From an uncultured Ilumatobacter sp. (lineage in GTDB: Bacteria; Actinomycetota; Acidimicrobiia; Acidimicrobiales; Ilumatobacteraceae), in the NCBI GenBank assembly GCA_938049325.1, contig CALICC010000375.1, positions 1-15,761 of the forward strand: a stretch of 15,761 nt of DNA, given 5' to 3'. A program made the position numbers and the translations under genes. This document shows positions 5,797 through 13,328 of this stretch, piece after piece. The notes under the pieces were generated by a model. That model was not told the origin of the DNA. It worked only from the letters and a program-made list of their open reading frames with translations, and did not search any database. Each line of letters opens with the position of its first letter. Positions within the stretch are counted from its first letter, which is position 1.

Positions 5797-8175
5797 ATGG
5801 CGTCGAAGTGGTCCCGGGCGGGTGCCGCGGGAGGGATGTTCGTGATCGCGGCAGTCGCGGTCAACTCTTTTGGCGCGCCGAGTGGCGCCCAGACGGACCC
5901 GGCGACGCCGATCCCGTATGTGGGTGTCGATGTGCAGCCAGCGATCTCTGACGATGGCAACGTCGTCGTGTTCCGCTCGGTGGATGCAGCGGGAGTTGCC
6001 TCCGTCGTGGTGCACAACCGTCTCGCGGCAACGACCGTGCCGCTCCTCGCTGACGTTCCCAGCGACGCCGCTTCGCCCGCGATCAGTGGCAACGGCTGCA
6101 TCGTGGCCTTCGTGGCGCCGGGTGCGCAGCAAGCCGATCCCGATCCCGACCCCGATCCCGACCCGGATCCCGATCCCGATCCCGGCGCTGCGGAAGCTCC
6201 GGCACCCGATCCTGATCCGGGTGTGGCCGAAGCACCGAGTCCCGACGCAAACGTGACACCCGGCGACGAACCGGCTGAGGCACTGGTTCCTGCGGCGCCG
6301 GCGGGATTCCAAGTGCCCGAGCCCACCGAGATTCGTCTGGTCGACCGATGCGCAGACCCGGCCAACCCGGCTGAGCAATCGCCGATCGTGGTCGGGGGCG
6401 GCGTCACGCTGTCGCGCCCAGCGCTTTCTGCCGACGGTGGCGTACTCGTCGTGAGCGACGGTCAGGACATCTTGCGGTACGGACGCGACGCTTCGGGAGC
6501 GTTCGTCTTCCAAGCTGCATTCGATGGTCCGGCCGCGTCCACTCCTGAGTTGCTGACGACGGGCGACGTTGCGATTTCCGACGACGGCGCGATCGTCGTG
6601 TTTGCCTCGGGCACCGATCTGGCCGACCCTGCAACCGTTTCGGTCAACGTGTGGGATGCAGGCGTGGTCACCACGCTCCAGCCGGCTGCCTCATCGCCCA
6701 CCATCTCCGGTGACGGTTCGTTGATCGTGTACCAAGACGCGTTCGGTCTGGCGATCGTCGACCGCGCTGCTGAAGCGGGTCCGGTGGCACTGGTAGCCGC
6801 CGGGACACTTCCTCGGTTGAGCGCGGACGGCAATCACGTCGTGTACGAGATCGGCGGCCAGGTCCGAGTCATTTCGTGGACGGGCCAGGGTGTTGTCCCG
6901 TTCGATGTGACGGAGTCGTTCGACGTGTCGGGTGTTGCGGCTCCAGGAGGCCTCGGCGTCGACATCGATCGTCTCGGTACCTCGATCGTTGCACCGGTCG
7001 TCGTCGACGAGAACACGAGCGAAGCCGACATCAGCTTGGTCGCGGTTCCCGCAGTCGGAGCCTTCTCGTCCGAGACGTTCGATCTCGGTGCGGCCGACAT
7101 TGGTGAGACGCTGACGACGCAGGTCTCGTTCACGAACAGTGGCCCCGCGACGATGGCGATCGACAGCCTGGTCGTCGAGTCGCCCTTCGTGCTGGGAGAC
7201 ACCACATGTTCAGGTGAGGTGCGGCGAGGGTCGACGTGCACGATCGAGGTCTCCATCGAGATCGAACGCGCCGAAGACGTGTTCGGCATCGTGACCCTCA
7301 CGGGCAACGGCACCGCATACACGACCGAACTCGAAGCGCTCGGCCAGACACCGGTGGTCGTCACGACCACGACGCCCACGACGACGGTGCCCGGCACGAC
7401 ATCGACGGGTGGCTCCACCACGGGCGGAACGAGCACCGGTGGAACAACCCGTGGGACGACGACTCGCGGTTCGACGACGGGCGGCCGGGTCACGACCACG
7501 ACCAGCACGACCACCACGACCACCGTGCCGGGGGCCGGCATCAACTTCAGTCCCGTGAGTTTCGACTTCGCACCGACCATCGTCGACGCCGGCCGACGCG
7601 TTTCGAGCTTCGCTGTCGTCAATTCATCGGGATCGTCGGTCACGATCGTCGGGGTCCGTCTCGACCCCATCACCGGTCCGTTCGAGATCGTCCAAACGAC
7701 GTGCGCCGGTGAGTCGATTGCGCCAGCCGCTCGCTGCACCATCGACGTTGCGTTCGTTCCCACGGTCGAGGGCGACCAGTCGGTCAAACTCATTGCATCT
7801 CTCGACGGCGGTTTCGAGCTCGAATCGGCGATCACCGGCGTCGGCGCACCGCCTCCGGTCGTCGAGGTCGTTCCTGCGGTCGCAACCACCGGGCAAGTGG
7901 TCACGGTGCAAGGTTCGGGTTTCCCGACCGGGCTGACGGTCACGCTGAACCTGGGCGACGGACTCGTCGGGCACGACGTGGTGGTCGACGATGTCGGAAC
8001 GTTCAGTCTCCCGATCGTCGTGCTCCCGAACACGCCGAGCGGGCCGCTCGAGGTGTCGATCGCCGGTCAGGCCCAGCAGTTCGGTGACGTCGGTGCCACG
8101 ATGCTGGTGACCACGACTGGGCAGCGGTCGGGTGCGTCGGTACTCGACGGCGTCGGCCCGAACGTCGGACGGTGA
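5797..8175 (+). CDS. Large secreted protein: TolB-like propeller repeats, Asp-Pro tract, two choice-of-anchor-D Ig-like domains, IPT-like C-terminus
   Basis: 792 aa. Residues 1-31 form a signal peptide (K4/R7, hydrophobic core 10-27, likely cleavage after S-G-A31). Six TolB/PD40-like repeats of the form [IL]S-x-[DN]-G-x-x-[VI]V[FY] start at about residues 50, 96, 210, 260, 303 and 341. Between the second and third lies an Asp/Pro/Ala-rich insert with eight consecutive Asp-Pro pairs (114-129). Residues about 420-517 and 579-690 are Ig-like domains of the 'choice-of-anchor D'/ASPM-SPD-2-Hydin type, each with the usual Cys pair (C471/C481 and C636/C647). They are joined by a Thr/Gly-rich, probably disordered linker (about 518-578). 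The last 95 residues look like an IPT/TIG-type domain. There is no LPXTG motif, C-terminal membrane segment or lipobox, so it is probably secreted or non-covalently attached to the cell surface. Its role is unknown; adhesion, scaffold or binding is inference only. The 41-bp gap before it holds a leaderless-type -10. Confidence 0.88.
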   Translation: MASKWSRAGAAGGMFVIAAVAVNSFGAPSGAQTDPATPIPYVGVDVQPAISDDGNVVVFRSVDAAGVASVVVHNRLAATTVPLLADVPSDAASPAISGNGCIVAFVAPGAQQADPDPDPDPDPDPDPDPGAAEAPAPDPDPGVAEAPSPDANVTPGDEPAEALVPAAPAGFQVPEPTEIRLVDRCADPANPAEQSPIVVGGGVTLSRPALSADGGVLVVSDGQDILRYGRDASGAFVFQAAFDGPAASTPELLTTGDVAISDDGAIVVFASGTDLADPATVSVNVWDAGVVTTLQPAASSPTISGDGSLIVYQDAFGLAIVDRAAEAGPVALVAAGTLPRLSADGNHVVYEIGGQVRVISWTGQGVVPFDVTESFDVSGVAAPGGLGVDIDRLGTSIVAPVVVDENTSEADISLVAVPAVGAFSSETFDLGAADIGETLTTQVSFTNSGPATMAIDSLVVESPFVLGDTTCSGEVRRGSTCTIEVSIEIERAEDVFGIVTLTGNGTAYTTELEALGQTPVVVTTTTPTTTVPGTTSTGGSTTGGTSTGGTTRGTTTRGSTTGGRVTTTTSTTTTTTVPGAGINFSPVSFDFAPTIVDAGRRVSSFAVVNSSGSSVTIVGVRLDPITGPFEIVQTTCAGESIAPAARCTIDVAFVPTVEGDQSVKLIASLDGGFELESAITGVGAPPPVVEVVPAVATTGQVVTVQGSGFPTGLTVTLNLGDGLVGHDVVVDDVGTFSLPIVVLPNTPSGPLEVSIAGQAQQFGDVGATMLVTTTGQRSGASVLDGVGPNVGR
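6136..6183 (+). repeat. Eight-unit Asp-Pro hexanucleotide microsatellite (GAYCCN)
   Basis: Eight tandem copies of a 6-bp unit encode Asp-Pro x8 (residues 114-129). The copies differ only at synonymous third positions (GAT/GAC, CCC/CCG). A degenerate two-unit echo (PDPDP) follows at about 6205-6221. Such tracts can change length by slippage in whole DP units without breaking the frame. Confidence 0.9.
7348..7530 (+). repeat. Thr/Gly-rich low-complexity linker sequence
   Basis: ACG/ACC-rich repetitive DNA encodes a Thr-rich then Gly-Thr-rich, then again Thr-rich stretch (residues about 518-578) between the two Ig-like domains. It is the most repetitive DNA in the window after the Asp-Pro tract and probably encodes a flexible extracellular spacer. 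Confidence 0.8.
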
Positions 8176-8177
8176 TC

Positions 8178-8208
8178 ACGCGTCGTCGGCGTTGATCCGA
8201 CGTTGCGT
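8178..8208. terminator. Hairpin between convergent genes, possible bidirectional terminator
   Basis: Arm ACGCGTCGTCGG (8178-8189) and arm CCGACGTTGCGT (8197-8208) pair at 10 of 12 positions. Of the other two, one is a G-U wobble on the plus transcript and one a U-U mismatch. The loop is 7 bases. It fills the 40-bp gap between the stop codons of two convergent genes (8176-8215). There is no T-run on either side, so it is not a classical intrinsic terminator. Confidence 0.5.
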
Positions 8209-8215
8209 GCGCTGA

Positions 8216-9424
8216 TCAGACTTCGTCGACGAATCCAACGATCGTTGCCGAAGCCTCACAGGCGTTGGTTCCGGGTCCAGGTGTTTCGCACACCATCCGC
8301 AACACGATGGTCTGGCCGCTCTCGAAGCTGAACGGTGCAACGAGGTGGAAGTCGAGATCGCGGAAGTTCGCCATTTCCTGGTCGAGCAACACGTCGTCGT
8401 CATCGGCGGGCTCGGACCCAGCTTGGCGCACGAGTTGTAAACGGCCGACCGCACCCGTCGGGTTCTGGAAGATCACGTCGGTGACCGAGAGGCGTCGTCC
8501 CGCACCTTCCTGGCTGAAGATCTGACCTGCAGTGGTCGACTGGGCGGCCGAACCGCTCACGCTGAGCTGCACGTCGGCCGGCTGGCCGAGGGGGAGCTCC
8601 GATGCTTCGATCGCCGCAGCTTCCATCTCGGCGACCCGCTCGTCGATGGACGTGTCTTGCACTTGGTCGAGCTTGGTTGCCTCGTCTTGAGCAATGTTCT
8701 CGACCGAGGGCTTCAAGAGCGCGAACCATGCGAGCGTGCCGACCAGCAGTGCGCCGAGCATCCCGGCGAGCGCTGGCGCAAACCATGGACGAACCCGAGG
8801 AGTCTGTTCGTAGATGCCCTCGAGCGTCGTCGTCGACTCATCGTTTCCCTTGACCTCGACCGAGAAGGGGTGGTCGATGGTGTCGCCGCTCCAAAAGCGA
8901 GAGTGGGGGCCCATCCGGAGCTCGACCTTGGCGGTCTTGCCAGGGTCGACGTTGACGGCAGGGGCTGCGATCTCGGTGACGACTTCGGCCGTTGTCTTGG
9001 GGATCAATTCCACCATGACCGGCACGTTTCCGTCGTTGGTGACGGCGATCTTGTGGCGCCCTGTGGAGGACGACTTCGACCGCGACGGCTCGATCCGAGC
9101 TGACCACGCGGCCGTGGCATTCATTTGGATGTCGGCCGTGACGTGGACGGTGTCCTTGTCGTTGATGACCTCGATGGCACACTCGTGCTTTCCGGCGGCG
9201 AGTGAAGCGTTGGCATCGATGATGACGGTGACGTCGAAGCCCTCATTCGGGTCGAGGAAGATCGTCTCGCTCTGGAGCACCGTTTGTTGAGCGAGCGGGC
9301 CGGCCGGACGCAGCGTCACCATCCGCTCGGTGTCGGAGTTGTTCTGGAGATGCAGCGACAGCGTTGCGGTCTCGCCGGATGCAGCCGTGATCTGGTCAGG
9401 CTGGAAGGTTGCGCTCACGGACAT
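8216..9424 (-). CDS. Single-pass membrane protein with two N-terminal Ig-like domains and a C-terminal beta domain
   Basis: 402 aa from ATG at 9424. The frame is open to an ATG at 9520, but that would overlap the divergent clpP start and add unrelated Cys/Trp-rich residues, so the internal ATG is preferred. Residues about 1-105 and 108-195 are two beta-rich, Ig-like repeats with NNSDTERMVTL-type and NDGNVPVMVEL-type strands, typical of COG1470/NEW3-like folds. One transmembrane helix lies at 214-237, followed by a charged, probably helical stalk (about 242-275). A C-terminal beta-rich domain (about 281-402) contains C380 and C389. No signal peptide precedes the Ig domains. Arg before the helix (R210, R212) suggests the N-terminal part is cytoplasmic and the Cys-bearing C-terminal part outside. 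Function unknown; no enzyme motif is seen. Confidence 0.8.
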   Translation of the reverse strand: MSVSATFQPDQITAASGETATLSLHLQNNSDTERMVTLRPAGPLAQQTVLQSETIFLDPNEGFDVTVIIDANASLAAGKHECAIEVINDKDTVHVTADIQMNATAAWSARIEPSRSKSSSTGRHKIAVTNDGNVPVMVELIPKTTAEVVTEIAAPAVNVDPGKTAKVELRMGPHSRFWSGDTIDHPFSVEVKGNDESTTTLEGIYEQTPRVRPWFAPALAGMLGALLVGTLAWFALLKPSVENIAQDEATKLDQVQDTSIDERVAEMEAAAIEASELPLGQPADVQLSVSGSAAQSTTAGQIFSQEGAGRRLSVTDVIFQNPTGAVGRLQLVRQAGSEPADDDDVLLDQEMANFRDLDFHLVAPFSFESGQTIVLRMVCETPGPGTNACEASATIVGFVDEV

Positions 9425-9432
9425 GGCTGAGA

Positions 9433-9438
9433 ACCGTA
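9433..9438 (-). promoter_or_regulatory. Candidate -10 (TACGGT on the minus strand)
   Basis: On the minus strand TACGGT lies at -14 to -9 from the ATG at 9424, predicting a 5' UTR of only about 2 bases. It shares the 44-bp divergent gap (9425-9468) with the clpP -10, so the two promoters must lie almost back to back. Confidence 0.4.
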
Positions 9439-9456
9439 GTCCGAAAAACCCACAGG

Positions 9457-9462
9457 TAGCAT
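9457..9462 (+). promoter_or_regulatory. Candidate -10 element (TAGCAT) of leaderless clpP promoter
   Basis: TAGCAT lies exactly at -12 to -7 relative to the ATG at 9469, with no Shine-Dalgarno sequence in between. The whole divergent gap is 44 bp, so a leaderless transcript is the simplest reading. Confidence 0.6.
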
Positions 9463-9468
9463 GTCGCC

Positions 9469-10062
9469 ATGTCAGAGCCGACGTCAACACCGTTCGCACT
9501 CGAAGCTGGATCCGATCCACGCTCGGCCGTCTTCGATCGATTGCTCAAGAATCGTGTCGTCATGTTGGGATCAGACGTGAATGACGAGATCGCGAACCAG
9601 ATCTGTGCCCAGCTCCTGTACTTGGAGGGCGAAGACCCGAACGCCGACATCTGGCTGTACGTCAACAGCCCTGGCGGTTCGGTCACCGCAGGAATGGCGA
9701 TCTACGACACCATGCAGTTCGTCGGTTGCGACGTCGCGACCGTCTGTCTCGGACTTGCTGCGTCGATGGGCCAGTTCCTGCTCACCGCCGGTGCCGAGGG
9801 CAAGCGGTACGTGCTGCCGAACGCCCGCGTGATGATGCACCAACCGCTCGCAGGTCTGCGCGGTCAGGCATCCGACATCCAGATCCAGGCCGAGCAGCTT
9901 CGCTACACGAAGAAGCGCATGGCCGAGCTGATTGCGTTCCACTCGGGCAAAGACCTCGCCGAGATCACAGCGGACTCCGAGCGTGACCGCTGGTTCACGG
10001 CCGAAGAGGCCAAGGACTACGGCTTGTGTGACGCCGTGATCCGCAAGCGCGGCGAGATCTGA
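9469..10062 (+). CDS. clpP: ATP-dependent Clp protease proteolytic subunit ClpP
   Basis: 197 aa, a typical ClpP length. It is the serine peptidase subunit (family S14) that forms the tetradecameric chamber and degrades proteins fed by a Clp ATPase such as ClpX or ClpC in the cytoplasm. The catalytic triad is intact at family spacing: S99 in GLAASMGQ, H124 in VMMHQP and D173 in SERD. The oxyanion/handle region (NSPGGSVTAG, 66-75) and the YTKKR and AKDYGLCD segments are also present. The first 20 residues are an ordinary N-terminal loop region. It stands alone: no second clpP, clpX or tig is adjacent, unlike the usual actinobacterial clpP1-clpP2(-clpX) arrangement. Its stop codon abuts the stop of the convergent lipoprotein gene (TGATCA, 10060-10065). 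Confidence 0.96.
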   Translation: MSEPTSTPFALEAGSDPRSAVFDRLLKNRVVMLGSDVNDEIANQICAQLLYLEGEDPNADIWLYVNSPGGSVTAGMAIYDTMQFVGCDVATVCLGLAASMGQFLLTAGAEGKRYVLPNARVMMHQPLAGLRGQASDIQIQAEQLRYTKKRMAELIAFHSGKDLAEITADSERDRWFTAEEAKDYGLCDAVIRKRGEI

Positions 10063-10479
10063 TCACCCTTGCGGTGCGACCGTGGCCACGGGCCCGAGGT
10101 CGATCTCGCAGCGATCCAGCACCCACGACGCAACGGCGACGGCTGAGTTCTCGGAGCGCAATGCTTCGGCGATCACCGTTTGCTCCGACGCGGCATCGCC
10201 CGGAACGACCGTGCTCGCGGTTTCGATGTTCAGCGTGAGCTGATCCCATTCCTTCTCGATCGACAGCGGGGCGAGTTCGCCGATGTCCCGATACAGCTGC
10301 AGCAGCGGCTCGATCTGGTCGGACGTCGCCAGGTCGGGACTCGTGAGCGCGGTCTGATGCGTGGCGATCTCCGCGCAGAACTGCTCGGCGTTGCCGGCTG
10401 GTGTTCCGCTCGCACATGCGCCGACGGCGGTGACAACCGTCGCCGCGGCAGCGAAGGAAATGGGTCCAGAGATCCGCAC
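10063..10479 (-). CDS. Small putative lipoprotein with conserved Cys pair
   Basis: 138 aa from GTG at 10479. Residues 1-21 form a short signal peptide ending in the lipobox V19-G20-A21-C22, so the mature protein is predicted to be lipid-anchored on the outer face of the membrane. The mature part is mostly helical and has two further Cys (C35 in QFCAEI, C124 in LDRCEIDLG) that could form a disulfide. This layout (F-C-x-x-[IL] near the N-terminus, AP-x-x-I-x-x-x-W in the middle, C-x-I near the end) is common among small actinobacterial lipoproteins of unknown function. A CATGAT hexamer at -12 to -7 supports the GTG start. Its stop codon directly abuts that of clpP. Confidence 0.8.
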   Translation of the reverse strand: MRISGPISFAAAATVVTAVGACASGTPAGNAEQFCAEIATHQTALTSPDLATSDQIEPLLQLYRDIGELAPLSIEKEWDQLTLNIETASTVVPGDAASEQTVIAEALRSENSAVAVASWVLDRCEIDLGPVATVAPQG

Positions 10480-10485
10480 CCCCGA

Positions 10486-10491
10486 ATCATG
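10486..10491 (-). promoter_or_regulatory. Candidate -10 element (CATGAT on the minus strand)
   Basis: On the minus strand CATGAT occupies exactly -12 to -7 of the GTG at 10479, matching TAnnnT except for the first base. This is the leaderless arrangement seen at other genes here. Confidence 0.4.
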
Positions 10492-10589
10492 CCAGTGCGA
10501 CCACGATGTCGGGCGTCATCGACACCGTGAGCCGCCGGCGAGCGGTCGCGAGATCAGGGTGCTCCGGCGGGAGTGGCACACCCCTTCCG

Positions 10590-10595
10590 TACAGT
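10590..10595 (+). promoter_or_regulatory. Possible -10 element (TACAGT) upstream of comM
   Basis: This is the best TAnnnT in the 189-bp divergent gap 10480-10668. It would give comM a 5' UTR of about 65 bases, consistent with comM having a real Shine-Dalgarno sequence. No good -35 is seen. The gap also holds an 8-bp palindrome ACACGTGT (10602-10609) just downstream of the predicted start. Nothing else was recognised in the gap. Confidence 0.3.
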
Positions 10596-10657
10596 GCATC
10601 CACACGTGTCGTGGGGTCACGTCGTCATCCCGCCTTCTCTCGAGTTCGTCCATCGTG

Positions 10658-10664
10658 AAGGAGG
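10658..10664 (+). promoter_or_regulatory. Shine-Dalgarno AAGGAGG that fixes the comM start
   Basis: AAGGAGG lies 4 bases before the GTG at 10669. The frame is open upstream to GTG 10573, but the strong Shine-Dalgarno sequence and the family N-terminus both point to 10669. Confidence 0.75.
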
Positions 10665-10668
10665 TCGT

Positions 10669-12192
10669 GTGTTTGCGTCCATTCCATCGTCCGTGCTCCT
10701 CGGAGCACAAGGTCACCCCGTCAGCGTCGAAGTTCATGTCGGGAAGGGGTTGCCCGGCTTCCACGTCGTGGGACTCCCCGACGAATCGGTGCGCGAAGCA
10801 CGCGATCGTGTGCGCGCCGCCGTCATGTCGTCCGATGCGACCTGGCCTGACATCAGGATCACCGTCAACTTGGCGCCCTCACAACAGCGCAAGTCGGGGT
10901 CCGGCCTCGACCTGGCCATCGCCGTCGGTGTCCTCGCCGCGTCCGAACAGATACCGCTCGACTCGATTCGCAACTTGGCGTTCGTCGGCGAAGTCGGGCT
11001 CGATGGCTCGGTGCGCGCGGTGCCCGGAGTTGCTCCGATGGTGGGCGTTCTCGGTGACCGCGATCTGGTCGTCCCCATTCCCAATGCCCATGAGGCGCTG
11101 GTCGTGGCGCAGGGTCGAGTCCGGCCCATCGGCCATCTGCGTGAACTGATCGCCGTGTTCAACGACCTGACGCCGTGGCCAGACCACGACATCTCCGTTG
11201 CGCCGCGTTGCGTGACACCTGTTCCTGACCTGGCTGATGTGGTTGGCCAACCAATGGCGCGCCGAGCGCTCGAAATTGCAGCGGCCGGCGGCCACCACTG
11301 CCTCTTCGTCGGTCCGCCGGGATCCGGCAAGACGATGCTCGCGGCACGTCTCCCCGGGCTGCTGCCGTCGCTCGATCGCGAGCAGGCGCTCGACGTCACC
11401 ATGATCCACTCCGCCGCCGGAGTTGAGTTGCCTCCTTCGGGGCTGGTCGAGCGCCCGCCGTTCCGAGCGCCTCATCACACCAGTTCCGAAGTGTCGATTG
11501 TGGGTGGAGGTTCCCACAGCATGCGTCCCGGTGAGATCTCGCTGGCCCACTGCGGCGTGCTCTTCATGGACGAACTTCCCGAATACGGCCCGAAAGTGAT
11601 CGACACGATCCGCCAGCCCATCGAGGAGGGCGTCGTACGCGTCGCTCGGGCGTCGTTGCACACGACGATCCCAGCGCGGTTCCAACTGGTGGCGGCGATG
11701 AATCCCTGCCCATGTGGCGAAGGAAATCATCCGGGCGACTGTTCCTGCGGTACGGCGCGGATGCTGAAGTACGCAAGTCGCGTGTCTGGCCCGCTCCTCG
11801 ACCGCTTCGATCTCAGGGTGCAGGTCGAACGCCCGAACGTCGACGATCTGCTCCACGGTGCGAAGGGCGAAACCACCGCTGAGGTCGCGCGTCGTGTGGC
11901 CGCCGCGCGAGCTGCGGCAATGTCACGTCAGGGTCGACTCAATTGCGAGTTGGCCGCCGTCGACCTCGACCAGTTCGCACCGCTGACCTCGGAGGCATTG
12001 GCCGTGCTCCGCCACGAAATGGAGCGCAAGGCGCTCAGTGGGCGCGGGTATCACCGGATTCGCCGTGTGGCCAGGACGATTGCCGACATCTCGACGCCCG
12101 GCGCCACGGCCATCGACGAACCGACGATCGCACTCGCGTTGAGTATGCGGACGCGAGTCGCCACGTATCCAGGGCTCGGGCGCGCAGCATGA
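10669..12192 (+). CDS. comM: ComM/YifB family Mg-chelatase-like AAA+ ATPase
   Basis: 507 aa from GTG 10669, the usual family length. ComM is a hexameric AAA+ helicase that promotes branch migration during recombination of incoming single-stranded DNA; this is established for naturally competent bacteria, while in non-competent lineages its role is less clear. The N-terminal ChlI-like domain (about 1-170) begins FASIPSSVLLGAQGHPVSVE-like as in the family and contains VGLPDESVREARDRVRAA. The ATPase domain carries Walker A GPPGSGKT (215-222) and Walker B VLFMDE (297-302). Four clustered Cys (C347, C349, C358, C360) form the CPCG...CSCG motif typical of ComM. A C-terminal Mg_chelatase_C-like domain (about 410-507) includes SGRGYHRIRRVARTIAD. 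The ORF opens further upstream to 10573, but those 32 residues do not match the family. It overlaps dprA by 4 bases, so the two are one operon. Confidence 0.95.
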   Translation: MFASIPSSVLLGAQGHPVSVEVHVGKGLPGFHVVGLPDESVREARDRVRAAVMSSDATWPDIRITVNLAPSQQRKSGSGLDLAIAVGVLAASEQIPLDSIRNLAFVGEVGLDGSVRAVPGVAPMVGVLGDRDLVVPIPNAHEALVVAQGRVRPIGHLRELIAVFNDLTPWPDHDISVAPRCVTPVPDLADVVGQPMARRALEIAAAGGHHCLFVGPPGSGKTMLAARLPGLLPSLDREQALDVTMIHSAAGVELPPSGLVERPPFRAPHHTSSEVSIVGGGSHSMRPGEISLAHCGVLFMDELPEYGPKVIDTIRQPIEEGVVRVARASLHTTIPARFQLVAAMNPCPCGEGNHPGDCSCGTARMLKYASRVSGPLLDRFDLRVQVERPNVDDLLHGAKGETTAEVARRVAAARAAAMSRQGRLNCELAAVDLDQFAPLTSEALAVLRHEMERKALSGRGYHRIRRVARTIADISTPGATAIDEPTIALALSMRTRVATYPGLGRAA

Positions 12193-13328
12193 GTGAACAC
12201 ATGGGCGCTCCCGACGAGTGGTTCATCGCAGCGCTGGCGGGGTTTCGTGACATGACCACAGCGCGCCTCCGAGCACTGCAGGCTGGGAGATCGGCGCACG
12301 AGGCGTATCGCATCGCCAGCGGGGAGGTCGAGCCGCCCGAAGCGGTCGCCGCGATGTTTCAGCGGTTCGGTGGCCTGCGCGACAAGTGGCGCGCCAGCGC
12401 CCGTGGCTGCACGCCGACGAGTGTCGGTGAACGGTGCGCAGAGCTGGGCGTCGACATCGTGCTCCCGAACCATGAGCTGTTTCCCGCTCAACTCATCGAC
12501 GATCCGCGGCGGCCCGCGGTGCTGTTCGTCCAGGGTGACTTGCACAAACTCGACGCTCGCCGAGTCGGCATCGTCGGAACCCGCAATCCCACGCGCAGCG
12601 GAGCGCAGACCGCGGCGCGGTTCGGTCGCGAACTTGCTGACGAGGGTGTCGTCGTGGTCTCCGGGCTCGCGCTGGGGATCGATGGCGCCGCGCATCGCGG
12701 TGTGCTGGCGTCAGCCGATGGCGTCCCGGTCGCGGTGGTAGCGAACGGGCACGGTGCCCCGTACCCGAAACGTCATGCCGCACTCTGGAACGAGGTCGCT
12801 GAGCGCGGGGTGGTGATTTCGGAATGGCCGCCGGGCACGGCGCCCGACGCGTTCCGATTCCCGCAGCGCAATCGCATCCTCGCAGCGCTGTCCGAGTTGG
12901 TGGTCGTGGTCGAGAGCCGTGAACGCGGTGGCAGTCTGATCACGGCGCGCGAAGCGGGGGAGCGCGGCACCGATGTGTTCGCTGTGCCGGGGCCCATCGA
13001 TCAGCGGTCGAGTGCCGGCACGAACGCCCTCCTCGAAGATGGTGCGGCGCCTGCAACGTCAACGGAGACGCTGCTGATGGCGCTCGGACTCGATCATCGG
13101 CGTGCCGGGCGTCGTCGCTTCGAGTCGCGTCCCGCGCCCGGCGCGACAGGAACGCGCGTGCTCGAACTGTGTCGGGCCAAGCCGCACAACCTGGAGTCGG
13201 TCTCGACTGCTCTGGGCGTGGAACTGACGCACGCCGCGATGGAACTTGCTCGCCTCGAACGTGCGGGTTGGGTCGCCGAGGCGGCAGGGTGGTTCGAGGC
13301 GGTCGACGAGTATTCGGAGTTCGTCTGA
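12189..13328 (+). CDS. dprA: DNA-processing protein DprA
   Basis: 379 aa from the ATG inside the ATGA overlap with the comM stop. The frame extends upstream inside comM, but coupling and family length favour 12189. DprA binds incoming single-stranded DNA and loads RecA during natural transformation, acting in the cytoplasm. An N-terminal helical domain (about 1-60) has a helix-hairpin-helix/SAM-like feel. The Rossmann-like DNA-processing core carries GTRNP (130-134), SGLALGIDGAAH (158-169) and RERGGSLITAREAGERG (244-260) with FAVPG following. A C-terminal winged-helix-like domain (about 320-375) follows. The core is complete, with no frameshift. comM-dprA adjacency is conserved in many Actinomycetota and other phyla. 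No comEA/comEC is visible in the window, so competence itself cannot be claimed. Confidence 0.96.
   Translation: MSEHMGAPDEWFIAALAGFRDMTTARLRALQAGRSAHEAYRIASGEVEPPEAVAAMFQRFGGLRDKWRASARGCTPTSVGERCAELGVDIVLPNHELFPAQLIDDPRRPAVLFVQGDLHKLDARRVGIVGTRNPTRSGAQTAARFGRELADEGVVVVSGLALGIDGAAHRGVLASADGVPVAVVANGHGAPYPKRHAALWNEVAERGVVISEWPPGTAPDAFRFPQRNRILAALSELVVVVESRERGGSLITAREAGERGTDVFAVPGPIDQRSSAGTNALLEDGAAPATSTETLLMALGLDHRRAGRRRFESRPAPGATGTRVLELCRAKPHNLESVSTALGVELTHAAMELARLERAGWVAEAAGWFEAVDEYSEFV

Noticed and set aside
5736..6407. Minus-strand frame with a long Gly-Ser repeat
   Set aside because: The Gly-Ser run is the antisense reading of the Asp-Pro microsatellite in the secreted protein gene. The frame has no independent support.
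6136..7530. CRISPR-like or tandem repeat array
   Set aside because: The repetitive DNA is in-frame coding microsatellite and Thr/Gly linker. There are no direct repeats with unique spacers.
9425..9520. Upstream start (ATG 9520, minus strand) for the Ig-domain membrane protein
   Set aside because: It would overlap the clpP coding start, and the extra residues do not resemble a signal peptide or a domain.
10573..10668. N-terminal extension of ComM by 32 residues from GTG 10573
   Set aside because: The extension does not match the ComM family N-terminus, has no -10 at leaderless spacing, and the strong Shine-Dalgarno sequence at 10658-10664 points to GTG 10669.
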